Positions 24,189-36,744 are shown, numbered from the stretch's first letter. The stretch: DNA of 64,000 bases from Antedon mediterranea (GCF_964355755.1 NC_092673.1:5337001-5401000), one strand, 5' to 3'. Notes: generated by a model from the sequence alone, not told the origin. Numbers and translations are program-made.

Positions 24189-24346
24189 TAAAGCTCTGTC
24201 AACATTATAAAACTAAGACAAAAACATGTGTCCATATATGGAAATGATGATGGCATATCACTACCATATTTGGGCATATCACTAGTACCATATTTGGGCA
24301 CATCACACCTTTTTTGTCAAACTAGTTTAATAGTGTAGACAGAGCT
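24189..24346. mobile_element. Palindromic MITE copy 4, most complete
   Basis: The left end is aaagctctgtcaacattata and the right end is 'ttaatagtgtagacagagct'. Inside are an arm with 'tgtccatatatggaaatgatg' and two 'accatatttgggca' blocks. It lies between the convergent RDH-like and PAIP2 genes. No coding capacity. Confidence 0.85.
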
Positions 24347-26139
24347 GTATAGAGCACTCTGGTACACATAAATGAACAATTCCCGGGTTGTCCATTTTAT
24401 TACCTCTTTTATTCATGTTTTAGGCTTTGCTTTATTATAAAAATATTACAAGGAATAAGTCACATTTTTTTACTAGTTCAACTGGTAGAACACTTGCTTC
24501 AGTGAGATGAAAAACGATGCATTCTCTCGAAACATATTGTATCAAAACTTTCAAAATTTATGTAGGTTTTGTTTCCGAAATATATAAAAACAAAAATAAA
24601 CTAATAGCCTTACTTTTTATTTGACATAAACTTTACAATTTGCATGCCTCTTTCTTAAATTCTTCTTAAAACATCACCATTAACATAAAACAATACTTCT
24701 AAACACAAAGGCAAGTTCCTTAGCATTATCTTATTACTTCTATATTATTGTATAAATGAAAAATAAATAAAAAATAAAAAATTACTTCCGACATTTCTAA
24801 ATAATTATTTCTACTGCAAAGAATGCATAATGTATTTGTGTTTCAAAGTCTGGAAAAGAAAACAAAGTGTTGTAAAATTTACAAAAATGCCAATGTTAAT
24901 AAAGATGATATAAACAATTCTATAAATATTATAATACTGAATTTCAAATAGAAGAAAAACAATGTTGATAAATGAATACAAATGAAGAATGATATATAGT
25001 TATGACAACGTCATAAGACAAGGACTACAACATCATTATTATATTAATTATATTCCATACATTGATTAATGTGAATTATATTTGAAATAACGTTCTTACA
25101 ATCCACAATTATAGTTTATATGTAACCGCATTATTTGTAAACAATAGCTTACATAACATGGGCGGAGCATTATATGCATTTTTAGATATACGGTTAGTTC
25201 ATATTTTTGCGTATCAACAATTTTTCAATAGGCCTAAAGTTTAGGATATATTTTGATTAATGAGCAAATAAAAATTGACCTAAATAGAATTATTTAATTT
25301 TTTGAATAACAAAAATGAAAAAAATATAAGCAAAACTTTAATATACTTTCTTAATCTTGTTAACAGCGACAAAGATAAAATTAATAGCTAAATTAAATTA
25401 TTTTTCTTTAAAATCTCAAAAATAAAACATTTGCATTAAAAATTTTCAATGACATTGATTTTTAATGACCAAAAAATTTAATATACAGTACTTTAAATAA
25501 TTGCTTGTACTAATAATTTCTATTTTTAATAATAATAATAAATGTTCAAATATTTAATTAGGACTAATTTTGTGACAAATATTCTTTGTTAACCCAAACA
25601 TATTCCAGCGTAAACACAAATTATTTGTTAATAATGATAATCATCAAATTTTAGACATGAAATTGATACATAAATTGTACAGAAATATACATAAATTTGT
25701 CCATAAATTTGGAATTCTTCTTAAATATAAAAATAAACAATATAAATAAAGAAAATTTCATTGAGTTTAAAAAGGTAGCGTTGTTTGGAACTGTACAATT
25801 TTCACTGCGCAAACCAAAACTTACAGTACCACATATCCAATGAGTTAAAAGGTAAAGCTACTTTTATCATTATGGCAATTAACTTCTCTAAAACTTATAA
25901 ACATTAAACTAATCTATATATATTTTTTTCATATTTTTTACATTAAATTTTCTTTTATAAACATTTTCTTGGTCTTAATATATTTTCATGATACCAATGT
26001 TGCACAAATATAAAAATAGTAAAGAACCTAAAAATGTTGTAACAAACAAGGTAGGTACTGGCACCTTCTGTCAATTACAGGCACAAGGCATCTGCCAATC
26101 AAAGGTTGTCACCTTGGTAACAACATGCTCTGGCCACTC
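24347..26139. other. Intergenic space and presumed 3' UTRs of the convergent genes
   Basis: Very AT-rich. Plus-strand AATAAA words near 24594 and 24763 could end the RDH-like mRNA. A minus-strand AATAAA near 24617-24622 could end the PAIP2 mRNA, which would give a long 3' UTR. At about 24468-24510 the phrase 'agttcaactggtagaacact' resembles a tRNA A box, perhaps a decayed SINE, but no B box follows. Confidence 0.4.
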
Positions 26140-27506
26140 CTACCTCTGAGGTGATGACCCTAGAATAAACTCACTGGATTCCTCAGAGTCTGGAGTTTCC
26201 TGAAATAATTATAGAAAAACATAAATGACTTTTGAGGAAAATGAAATATTAATAATTTTTTAGTTTGGAAAAGTATGAAAGAGCCCAGACAATGTGATGC
26301 ATGATGCTGGATGTCGTTTTGAGGGAAAGAGCTTCTCCGAGATTAAGAAATGAAACAGCGAAGGTGGACACCCAATCATAACGGCTGATTGTCCTGTGAC
26401 AAATAATTTCTTCTTGCCAGTTCCCAACTGGACACGCATTTAAGTTCTCAACATTATTTGTATAGTATGGCCGGTAGCATATGTAGGTCTCTTTCAACAT
26501 TGAAAAGGCCTGCTGGCCTGGGGAGGTATGCACTTCATACTAGTTTCCCAGGCACTTTCACTAACATCCTTGTACCAAATTGGTAAAGCTTATCAGACCA
26601 ACAAGGCAATCAAAATAATACATTGCATCATCCATCATTGATTGCCAATTTGCATCTGGTGGGCAAATGTAATTTCCAATGCTTACCTCCATTGTATTAG
26701 ACTCTTGGATGGCCAGTTCCATATTATGGTCATTTGAGTCTTCTTCCTTCTCAGCGTCTGGTAATGGAAGAACATTCGGAGGGTAGAAACAATCTGCCTC
26801 TTCTTCGGCAAGCATCTCCTCAAAACAGATCTCTATAAATTCTTCCTCTTCCAGCTCTGCTAATACCTATATTAATCAAACGCAAAAGTAAAGTACAGTT
26901 CTCCAAAAAAACTACTCCCATTGCTCTTCACACCGTAAGATAAAGTGACAGTTTACTTTTGCTTGGGATATTTAAGACCTATTGTATAGATAGTCAACTT
27001 ATCTGATGTAATCCACTAAGAAACAATTTTCATAAGCTAATGAATGTAGCAGGTATTTTTCAATTGAAAATGTTACACTCACTCTTGCTTTCAGTTCTAT
27101 TTGACTCAAAACATCTAAGACAACCAGGCCCAACATCTAAATCAATCAGCTCTAATAACAAGATGATTTTGCTTATGGGCATGTTTGTATTTCTTATTGG
27201 CACGATCATCCAGCAACCCTTATCATTTTTGGTTTTTTAATGTAATCATTTTTGTTTTAATTTTATTGCAAAAATTAATCAGAGGAGACTATAAATAAAT
27301 ATTTATTATTATTATGAAATATAATCTTTATGACATATGAAATATTCTCATTGTATTTGAAGAAAAAGTCAATAAGACAAAAATAAAAATACCTTTTTAT
27401 CAAATTCCTCTTCTTGGCCCATCCATTCATATTCAGCAAAAGGATTTGAGCTGCTATTCACCTCATTGTTGACTACTGGGTTTACCAATTTAGTAATTCC
27501 GACCAT
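26140..27506 (-). CDS. PAIP2: PAIP2, poly(A)-binding-protein-interacting protein 2, three coding exons, 117 aa
   Basis: Coding exons on the minus strand: 27506-27393 (38 codons), 26866-26687 (60 codons) and 26199-26140 (19 codons plus TAG), all joined in phase 0 at GT-AG introns (AAG|gtattt, atatag|GTA; GAG|gtaagc, tttcag|GAA). Residues 21-38 contain NPFAEYEWMGQEEEF, and exon 2 continues ELEEEEFIEICFEEML. Both match the acidic PAM1 core of PAIP2, including the Trp-Met and the spacing across the intron. The protein represses translation by displacing poly(A)-binding protein from poly(A) and from eIF4G. Length is close to the vertebrate protein (about 127 aa). The last exon ends SEESSEFILGS, which keeps Glu-Phe of the PAM2 motif but not its Leu. 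The exon carrying the ATG opens only three bases earlier at an acceptor (ttttag|AAA), so a separate 5' UTR exon exists upstream. Confidence 0.93.
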
Positions 27507-28896
27507 TTTCTAAAAAGTTAAACAAGAGCAGAAAATATTGGTTTTTGTTCTGGTGGTGAATAAAATATAATTGTGAGATTATTGGTAGCCTAGGCCTAGT
27601 CTTCATTAAAAAAAGTTATCGATCTGGAAAAAATAAATTGTATTATTTAGGTCAACTTTGGGAAAATCCGAAATTTCTATCCAAATAACAATAATGTCGA
27701 CATGACTATTTTTAGAATACATAGCACAACAATCAAAAATTATAATATAATTTTATAAGGAAATGACATTGGTTGAATAGTTTTCGTATAACTGGCCATG
27801 GCGTTGTATAATATAAAAGTTCATATGCTTATTAGGCCCTAAACACTGTTGATAGTTTGCCTACACAAGTGACGTGACAAGCACTGGTTTTATTATGGGC
27901 TAAAGCTAGGCCTAGCTAGCCTACCAGAGCGAGGCCTGGAGAGAGTGGCGAGTCAGCCATGCATGATAATTGATATGGACTGCTAATGAAAAATGTAGCA
28001 TCATTTAATTAAGAAATAAACACAGTATTAATGCTCAAATTGTTACACATGGCATCATTAAGACATTTATATTTGTTTGTACTCATTATACGTACGCTTT
28101 TCTTCAATTTATCACAAAAAAGACTAATAATTGCAGGCACCTTTCTTTGTTTTGTTGTAGACAAAAAATCAAAGCGACATTTACGAGCGACAGCGACCTG
28201 ACCTTTGAAGGACCCATCCACAACAAATTATTTTAAAAGAAATATATTTTTTTAACTTTATCAATTTGAGTTGCATTTGAATTATTATATTTGATACTTA
28301 TTATTCAAAATGTATATGTACTAAAATAAATAATAGGCTTATAAGAATATCGAAATATCTAGAAAATAAAAAATTGTATGGCGAAGAGCCTGATAGGAAA
28401 GCGCCACCAATGGATCAACTACTTTCAAACTTTTTTAGTTTAGATTAAAAAACAATATAACGTACTTTATAATTGCTTTTTATGTTATTTTTTGAATTAA
28501 ATTTTACAAATAAATGCATCACTTTACAATACTTTGAAATAAATTGGCTGTATGTTTTAATTAATAGATTTTGAGGTCATAATAAATAAAGACCCAGGGC
28601 CATATTACTAAAAAACCAAAGATCTTAGAATTATAGTTTTTATTAAGATCTTGAATAAACGCACCTTAGTTTAGATTGATTCAAAGACCTTTAGTGGTAG
28701 ATCTATTAAATGTATTTGGTTAATTAGGCCAAAAATTAAAGATTTTTGCGGAAAAAGATTAGATAGATAAATTAGATAAATAATCAACAACCGCTGGTGG
28801 CGCTACATAAAAATCTATTTTAATAGATTTTTATTAAAATTAAATTAAAATTTGCATGTAAAATCAAAGATAGTTGGTAAAATGAGGGATTTTCCA
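27507..28896 (-). other. PAIP2 upstream region, probable 5' UTR exon and promoter
   Basis: The acceptor at 27510-27511 requires a non-coding first exon at higher coordinates. One candidate lies near 28150-28225 on the minus strand, where a locally GC-richer stretch ('gtcgctgtcgctcgtaaatg') is followed by a possible donor AAAG|gtgcct. I cannot fix its start. The rest is AT-rich and holds no other gene. Confidence 0.35.
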
Positions 28897-28954
28897 ATTA
28901 TTTTCAGTTTTTTGGCCGAATTTATATTATTTTCAGTTTTTTGGCCGAATTTAT
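28897..28954. repeat. 29-bp tandem duplication
   Basis: The phrase ttttcagttttttggccgaa occurs at 28901 and again at 28930, in direct orientation with a 29-bp period. Confidence 0.8.
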
Positions 28955-29705
28955 TATTCATGCTTTACATTTTATATAAATTTTAATTTCAAACTAATAA
29001 TACTTTCAGCTTTTTAACATTTCAATAACTTTGCTATTATTTGTTTTTACTGTTCACATACCACAGGTGTTGTTGGTGTAGTACTGGTGGTATGTATAAA
29101 TTAATTAATTGTGACGGGATGGCGAGAGAGCCCTCAGCGGCTTTGTAGGTGATATATTTGATTATTATAATACACATAGATATAAAGTTATATGAACTAA
29201 ATCATGAAATACGATGAGGGTAACAATAACATTCTTCATCGCCTCCTTCGTCTTACTTTGTAGGCTTAAACACTGCCATGTGATTTGGTGTGGTAGGCAT
29301 ATCGATGTGGTGTGGTGGTGGTGGGGTACTTAGCTGAATGAATTTGCAGTGGACATTGGCCTTTAGTTCCACATCATGGACCTTAAGTTTTAAAAGCATA
29401 GGAGTTTTTACACCAGGTTCCATACCAAAATGTTGGTACCATAATTCAAAATTATTGGGTCATTTAATCCTTCCTTTTCTTTTTATTTAATAAATATGTT
29501 ATGTTAGTGATCCTCTCTATCCAATTTCTTTTTTTATCTTTTCTTCCCCAATGGAGATTTTGTTCAGTTGGACTCCAAGTAGTCTCCATCTGTTTGTTTT
29601 CCCCTCAGGTCCTCGTAAGTATTATTAATTGTTGTCCCCATTCGTTGATTTTTAGATTTTTGTCCATTTTCTGTTGCTTCAGTAAGAAAGCTGTTATTAT
29701 TTATT
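28955..29705. other. Stretch without a recognised gene
   Basis: A GGT-rich patch at 29284-29325 is the only compositional feature. Short open frames near 29501-29770 overlap the minisatellite that follows. Confidence 0.45.
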
Positions 29706-29865
29706 GTCTCATGTCTATAGACACTACGGTTTTTAATTATTTCATGTCTATAGGCACTTATGATTGTTGATTGTTTTGTGTCTATAGGCACTTACGATTT
29801 TTACTTGTTTTATGTCTATAGGAACTTACGATTGGTAATTGTCTCATGTCTATAGGCATTTTTTT
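29706..29865. repeat. Minisatellite of about 34 bp, five units
   Basis: The anchor 'tgtctatag' recurs at about 29712, 29745, 29779, 29813 and 29847, followed each time by a variant of 'gcacttacgattttta'. The spacing of 33-35 bp and unit divergence indicate an older array. Apparent proteins on both strands here are by-products of the repeat. Confidence 0.85.
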
Positions 29866-32800
29866 AATGTGTTTGTGTTTGTCATTTCAGGTTCATAATA
29901 AGGCACTATTGTAATGTCATCTGACACCATAAAAGTTTACTTTGTTCAATTGTTTAGTAATTTATGGCTTTTGTTATATGAGGTGGTGCTTCAGAAGTTG
30001 TCCCATGGCTAGTGGAAGTGATTCAGGACAATACTCGGGTCACTGACCTGAAAGATAATGAAATATTTTATGCCTGTAGCTGCAAAAAATAATATAGTAT
30101 AGAATGGAATTAAAAGGTACTGTGTAAAAATGTTTGTGCCAAAAACTTTATGCTAAGAGTGCGTTATCAAGTTGTTAGTTGTCCATCTTTATTTAGCAGG
30201 ACTTTGGAGGCCGGAGTTGATCCATACTAAAGATGGTAGAATATCCATTTAATATCTATTATGCACTGTTTAATTAAGAAATAATATAGTTCTACCATCT
30301 AAATTGAACTTGAGTGGGTAGAAGCAGAAGATATACTAAAAGCATTTGGTGTGATTTTTTTCGCCCCACTTAAAATTATATATCAACTTCACCATGATTC
30401 ACACATTTATGATTTATACCTCATCACATCATGATAAATCATAAATTCATCCTATTTTGGCTACTCCTTTTATAACAATTCTTGCAAAGATGTTAATATA
30501 ACGATTGTTTTTTTTTAAGTTTTTGAAATTTGTTAGTTTGGTTTGGAATGGTTGTGCAATCTCTTGACCTAAATAGTACTACTAAATATACAGAGAATTA
30601 GGAAGAATAAAAGTAGGTCTAAAAGATCAAGAAGAATAATTGCTAAAATGGACCCAGACTAATAATGCACAGAGAAGAACTAAGAATTACTTTATAAGGT
30701 AAGAGTAGTTAAACTTTATATTGGTTGCAGATTTTGTGGTATTCTTTCTTCAACAACATTAAGGTATATAGCATAGAACTAGGGCAGATTCATAACACTT
30801 TTAATAGTTCATCGTTCCAGTTTTTTAAGGCTGTAAGTAATGGCAAGTTAGGCTCTGCTCATCTACTGCTAATCAAAACCTTGTTTTCTTTAAGAATAAT
30901 ATTGTTCTTGATAATTATCCTATCATGATGAAACAATTACGAATGATTATTCCATTGATACTGACCTGTACTGGCTCTACCCCTTGTTAATTATGGCCTT
31001 GGGCCTACTGTTAGATCTTGTATCTTGATAGGCTTCAAATATTAATGATGACATGATTAAAGACAGGCAATCAGACAATGGTGTTAAGTTCGGCACTTGC
31101 CTTCTATTAATAATTTTAAAGATATTACCTTACCGCCCGTAGAATGTCTGGCATCATTTAACAAAATAATGATGTTAAAATTGGTTATAATAGAATGGAC
31201 TACCAAATCTAGTTTTAAATTGTTGGTTTTAAACTTTATTCAAATATACTAAGTAATAATTTTAGTTCAGTATTTTCAGTTGAACTTAATTAGAAATACC
31301 TAAAATATACATAATAAATATGATAAATTCATAAAATTTAATAATGTTCATAAAAAAATAAATATGAATAAATATATTTAATATATTCATAGAAATATAA
31401 TACAGTAATATTATAATTGAGAAAATAAAGATAGATATTACAAATTATTAATAATTGATATTGTGGCACTGTTGACTGGTGCAACTTTCTTTCAAATGGA
31501 CATTTGTTCAATCTATACATGGGTGCATTTTTTTTGCTTGGTTAACCTGAAATTTCTATCTCTGCTACATTCAGTCAATGCTGCTTGCTTTTCCCCATTA
31601 TCCATTCTTGCACTGTTTTTTCAAGTACTTATTTACATAAAAACACAAGATCCAATTGTTTGTATGGGTAAGTCTGTATCAAGTGGCTATTGGTCGGAGT
31701 TCAATTCCATATAGTTTTTCTTATTCTTTCCTGCCTTGGTTCTCTTCTCAATGAGTTGATTCTTCAAAGACGTATAATGTCCCGGTTATTTGCTTAATTC
31801 AACACCTTAGCGTTCCTAATGACTGCTCAAATATATCCGACTCCGTCAAAGGCACTTACAAGAACACTCACTTTGTTTCTGAATTTACGTAGGTGGCGAT
31901 CATTTGATTATTATTTGTTAGAACAGTGTTTAATAAAGTATTGTGTTGCAATATATATGAAGGATTGTTTGTATAGGTTTGTTCTTCACTTTCTCCAAGT
32001 GTCTACTCGGCAAGGTGGCTTATTCAGGTACCTGGTATACAAGTACCTCATTTTGAATGAGTTTTTAATTGTCATTTACGTTCTTACTGTTACTAACAAT
32101 ACTATTTGTTATAAAGTACCCATCCTCAATACATTCTTCTCCATTAATTAACCGTTTTGCATTGCCTTCTATTTGAACATATTTTAAAAAGTACACATTT
32201 CTATATATTTTTTTAAGGAAATAAGCAACAGTCGTGTAGCCAGGATTTTTATAGGCAGTTGTTTTTTCCACAACAGAGGGAAAAAATTGTCATGAGATAT
32301 TGCTAGTTAGCAGTGGTGTAACCACTATAAGCACTCACTGGCTATAGCCAGTGGCCCTGGATCTTATGAGCAGTGTCCAGAGGTAAAAACAGCCATTAAA
32401 ATATGTCGAAAAGGGCTGAAACCACCCGAGGCCTCCAGCGTTGATTGGCAAGAAACATAAACAATACATATAATCACAATGAATTGAATGAAAAACAATA
32501 GCAATTTTGTTTAAACAAAGTACAGTATATCAACTATATTATCAAATGACTGTAATATAAAACAATATAGATTTTAAATAAAATAATTCCTGTCAATCAA
32601 AGTAATATCATTTGATGCATTCAAAGTAAAAAAACGTTTTGATAAATTAATTGGTATTGAAACTATTAATGGAACATATACAATTACATCAACAGGTTGT
32701 GATTTACTAGTTGAATAAATATTAATTAAGTTGAAACCGGTCCCAGGAAATGGCATCATCATCACACCTGAGTTAGTCTCCTACTTTTTATCAATTGATA

Positions 32801-33720
32801 TTCTAAGTTCTATTTTGTGACCGTACAGCTTGTTGTCCAAAACACGAGCAATCTTCAAGTTGAAAGACAACAAGATGGCATTGGTCGGTCTCATATATAT
32901 AGTGTACTAGTCTGGGCTCCAGACGGAGTTTTTTCTTAATATTAGTAAAAATATAAATATTTTTGCACATATGGCGTTTCATACGTGTATTACTGGAGTT
33001 TCAGACAAAAATCGCGGTCGAAATAAACACAAATAAATTTAAAAAAAAACAATACACACTTGGGGCAAGTCTAATAGTGTATCTGTCCCCAACATGCCCA
33101 CAGTTGGAACCAATTAATTGATGAACTTTACAGCTTTCTCTTTAGGACAAGCAAGATTTTTTTTATTCTCAATTTTCTTCACCATAAAAGGGATTATGAA
33201 AACCCCAGGGACATCACATGTACCAGTTTTCCATTACGTAGACTATCCCATTAAAATAAAGGGTCTGTGTATTGAGTTAGAGGTATTATTATTATTTTAA
33301 ATAACTTTTTAAACAAGTTATTCATACATTCAACTATATGCTATTCCAGTAGAGGAATGATGCATGAAATTAAACATTATATAGCCATAGTTAAACATAT
33401 TGTATTTTTTTCTGTAAAATCTAAATGACCTGTTTAGAAAATGGATTCAACCAATTTGTGAATGAATGTGTACACACAAGTATTACCAATACTGTGTATT
33501 TATTAGTGGTGTTACAGTACACTGAACTAATTGAGGACAGACAGCTCTCACGCTACATGGGATCCATACTGTTGTAACATTTAACAATTATCAACAATTT
33601 CCCAGTGACTTTTGCAAAGTTGAAGATATTGAATTCTTCTTTTGATGCATATTGCTGTTTTTGATTCGTTGAGTTTTTAAACCAGAAATTATGTCATCTA
33701 AGGTTAGTCAAATTGTGTGT
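29866..33720. other. 3.9 kb without a recognised gene
   Basis: AT-rich sequence. A short inverted pair, agatggtagaat and its complement, spans about 30233-30302 and may be a tiny MITE remnant. Open frames at 31463-31714 and 31819-32151 are hydrophobic, low-complexity and unlike any family I recognise. A GC-richer patch at 32295-32450 is uncharacterised. Confidence 0.45.
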
Positions 33721-33730
33721 TTCTTTAAAC

Positions 33731-34174
33731 GCCGTTGCTAAAGATACGGTACCGTATCCATGCTTTTAAAAACTAAAGATACGGTAATTATAGAGGGCGC
33801 TTCCGTTTGCTAAAAGTACGGTAAAATTGTATTCCTAAAACTCGTACCTAAATATAAAACTCGTTCCTAAATATAAAACTCCTTCCTAAATATTAAACTC
33901 CTTCCTAAATATTAAAAACCTAACCCTCTAAATAATCTCTCTTAAATTAAAAACTAAAAAAATAAAATAAAAAAAAGACGTCAAGAAGAGCATCGAACCC
34001 CCAACCCCTTAAGCCAAAGCCTCATCTCATGCCCACTAGGCTACACAACTAGCTTGCAGAAAACCAATGCAATAACCTATTTGATTAACATCCACATTAC
34101 ATAGCGCCCTCTATAATTACCGTACCTTTAGTTTTAAAAAGTATGGATACGGTACCGTATCTTTAGACATAACG
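33731..34174. mobile_element. 444-bp inverted-repeat element with 10-bp target duplication (MULE-like)
   Basis: Direct repeats TTCTTTAAAC at 33721-33730 and 34175-34184 flank an element whose ends mirror each other: 'ctaaagatacggtaccgtat' with 'actaaagatacggtaatta' and 'agagggcgct', and the complement at the right. The target size of 9-10 bp is typical of Mutator-like elements. The ends include the palindrome tacggtaccgta. Inside are about four degenerate 20-bp units ('ttcctaaatataaaactcc', 33840-33925) and a tRNA-like segment. There is no transposase. Confidence 0.82.
33979..34054 (-). repeat. tRNA-like segment inside the MULE-like element
   Basis: On the minus strand the sequence reads GTGTAGCCTAGTGGGCATGA (A-box-like) and ends GGGGGTTCGATGCTCTT (B-box-like), with spacing close to that of a tRNA. 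The arms do not pair well enough for a functional tRNA. It is either a captured tRNA-derived SINE head or a chance relic. Confidence 0.5.
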
Positions 34175-34184
34175 TTCTTTAAAC

Positions 34185-35690
34185 ATATGTTTAGGGAGTT
34201 GTTCAATAGGATGAGCAATTTCATACCAAAACAGGACACCTTATTTTGGGAAATGTTGTTTGTTGTTTTCAGGGACGAGTACAATCATGTAGTACTATTT
34301 ACTAAGTAATTGAACAAAATATAGTTAATCCATCTTATCAACTAATCATGGTCTAAAAGCGATGTGTTATTTATAGTGCTTGCCTATTAAGTATTATTAT
34401 TGAACAAAATATATGTGTTTTGAGTGGAGTATTTCTGTCTGTTTCAATAGCTTCCCTCCAGAAAATGATTTGCAGTCATATTTTTTTTGCCAAACCTACT
34501 GTACATTAAGATAGGTATATTAAATTTTGTGTATTTTTCACAAATTTGGTCCACAATTGGAGATGATGATCTATTGATTGATAAATTATTCATCAGCCAT
34601 ATTTTTTCATTCTGATGTTAAGGTGAAACTGAAAGCTTTAAGATGTAACTAACAAACAAATAAAATTAAATCTTTGAAAACAAATTAAGTTTGCTAGGCC
34701 AAGATTGTACAAACTAGCAAATAAAAAGTTATATGGTTTTACAAATCCAAGGATACTGACTTGCCTGGTGTTGTTACAACCTTGAGTTGGTTAATTTGTA
34801 CAAAGCATGTAGGGCATTATGTTGTAAAAACTTGTTTAACAATTTCACTAAATTAACAACATAATCGAAATTTCTTAGAAAATTATGGATAATTTAGCTG
34901 TCCTCGGTGTTAGTGCTAATGTGCCCTTCAACTCATAAAATGTTACAATTTTTTCCTTATTTAATATTAGCAATAATGAAAGAATTTTATGGTTGTGAAT
35001 TGTTCCAAACCTGAAATATTTGGAATACTTGGTGTATGGTAGTATCTGCAAAAAGACTTGTACCCAGAACTTCTAGTTAACGTACTGGGATTGTACTGTA
35101 CCCCTAGACCACCTAGCTTGTTCTTGAAATAATTTTATAAATTCTAGTTCCATTTACAGTACTCTTTTTCAGGTATTTTTTTCATTTGTATTCAATAATA
35201 TTGTTGCAGTCCCAACCCCATTACCAGCAACTAAATTGTATGACTTGAGTTTTATTTACAATTATAACCATTTTCATTATTCTGCACTGGGAATTATTTA
35301 ATATTAAATGTTTTGATGTACAGATATTTCATATAATTATGTAAATTGGATGCATGACACAGATTAGAGGAAAAATGAAATGATCCACAATTCATTTTTA
35401 TAGATCTTTAATAAAAAATATCCATTATGAAAATTCAGATTGTTATTTTTAGCTCATAATGATAATAAAAATCTACTAATGTACAGAGTGCTTTGTTTCC
35501 ATAGTAATATTGATTTTGATATGATATCGTATAATTATAATAACATATTTACAACCTGTTTTGTTAGGCAGATTTTTCAAATTGTTATTGCAACACAAAG
35601 TCAATTTGGTGACTTTTGTCCGATGCTACTACTACCATAAAATTCCTCTAAAACCAGATTACAGATTAATTACTGGTCATTTTGTCATCA
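34185..35690. other. Stretch without a recognised gene
   Basis: AT-rich, with no splice-flanked coding block and no repeat family seen. Confidence 0.5.
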
Positions 35691-35694
35691 TGTC

Positions 35695-36235
35695 ATTTTA
35701 CTCTTTCATCTCCAGCCTCAAGTTCCATCTTTTGATGTCCTCTCCAACCTTTAATATACATTGATGACCTCATACTTCTACTTCCAACCTTTAATACCCA
35801 TCTGTTGATGTCCTCTTACCATAGAGATATTATATTGAATTATAATATCTCTATGCTCTTACCCATCCACCTTCAACCTCTACTAGTTGTTACATCTTTT
35901 GATCCTCTCTCTTACAACTACAACCAATTTACATCTGTTGATGTCCTCCTACCCATCCACCTTTAACCGCTACTAGTTGTTACATCTTTTATGTCCTCTC
36001 TCTTCCAACTCCTATCTCTAATCTACATTTTTTTATGTCCTCTTACCCAGCCACCTTTAACCTCTACCAGTAGTTACATCTTTTTTGTCCTCTTACTCTT
36101 CCAACTCCAACGTCTAATTCCCATCTTTTGATGTCCTCTTACTCTTCCAACTCCAACCTCTAATTTCTATCTGTTGACGTCCTCTTCCATCCACTTTCAA
36201 CATCTACTTCCACCTTCAACCAGTAATTCCAGCCA
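35695..36235. repeat. Pyrimidine-rich minisatellite, first block
   Basis: Degenerate units built on 'tctgttgatgtcctcttac' and 'ccaactccaacctctaa' recur with a spacing of roughly 50-60 bp. The plus strand is strongly pyrimidine-biased. A second block of the same family lies at 36745-37140, so the array was probably once longer or was split. Confidence 0.8.
35820..35855. mobile_element. 36-bp perfect palindrome with 7-bp target duplication
   Basis: CATAGAGATATTATA and its exact complement TATAATATCTCTATG are separated by six bases. CTCTTAC stands directly on both sides (35813-35819 and 35856-35862), so the hairpin looks inserted into the minisatellite. A second, diverged example is at 55028-55069. 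Confidence 0.65.
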
Positions 36236-36744
36236 TCTCTGCAGAACCACAGCAACCACAGTGCAACACTTAGCATGAGCAAATAACATTGGCTGTTCCC
36301 ATATCCCATCCTCTCCCACCATTTTGATTTGCTGAATTATCAAAGTGGTAGGATCCATTAACTAACAATATTAAATTGATTGTTTTGAAGTTTCACACAA
36401 GTTCAAATTACATATTTTATTGGTACAACGCAAGGTATTATGTATAAAACCCCTATCAACGCCTCAAAGTAATTGTTATTAATTAACACCCATGAATAAT
36501 TGTTACTTTTCACCGCCCACAATTAATACTTGTGATTTTGTTTAATTCTATCTAGTTGTACTTGACGTTTCAGGTTACGTGGAGTTGATTTTTCGACTTG
36601 TATTCTGTTCCGCATAAACGATTTTTGGTCAGCAAACATCCTATTTCAACCGGAAAGAAAAACAAGTACCGTAAAGAGAAAGCACCATATTCAAACTAGA
36701 TACTACTAACGATTAATTTCCCAATATATTTTTTTATGTCATTT
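36236..36744. other. Unique sequence between the two minisatellite blocks
   Basis: About 500 bp without the repeat pattern, and with no gene or hairpin that I can support. Confidence 0.45.

Noticed and set aside
26249-26533. 94-codon minus-strand frame between PAIP2 exons 2 and 3
   Set aside because: It lies within intron 2, which is well defined by GT-AG sites in phase 0; no family resemblance.
31819-32151. Plus-strand open frame of 110 codons
   Set aside because: Hydrophobic composition typical of translated AT-rich DNA; a minus-strand frame overlaps part of it equally well.
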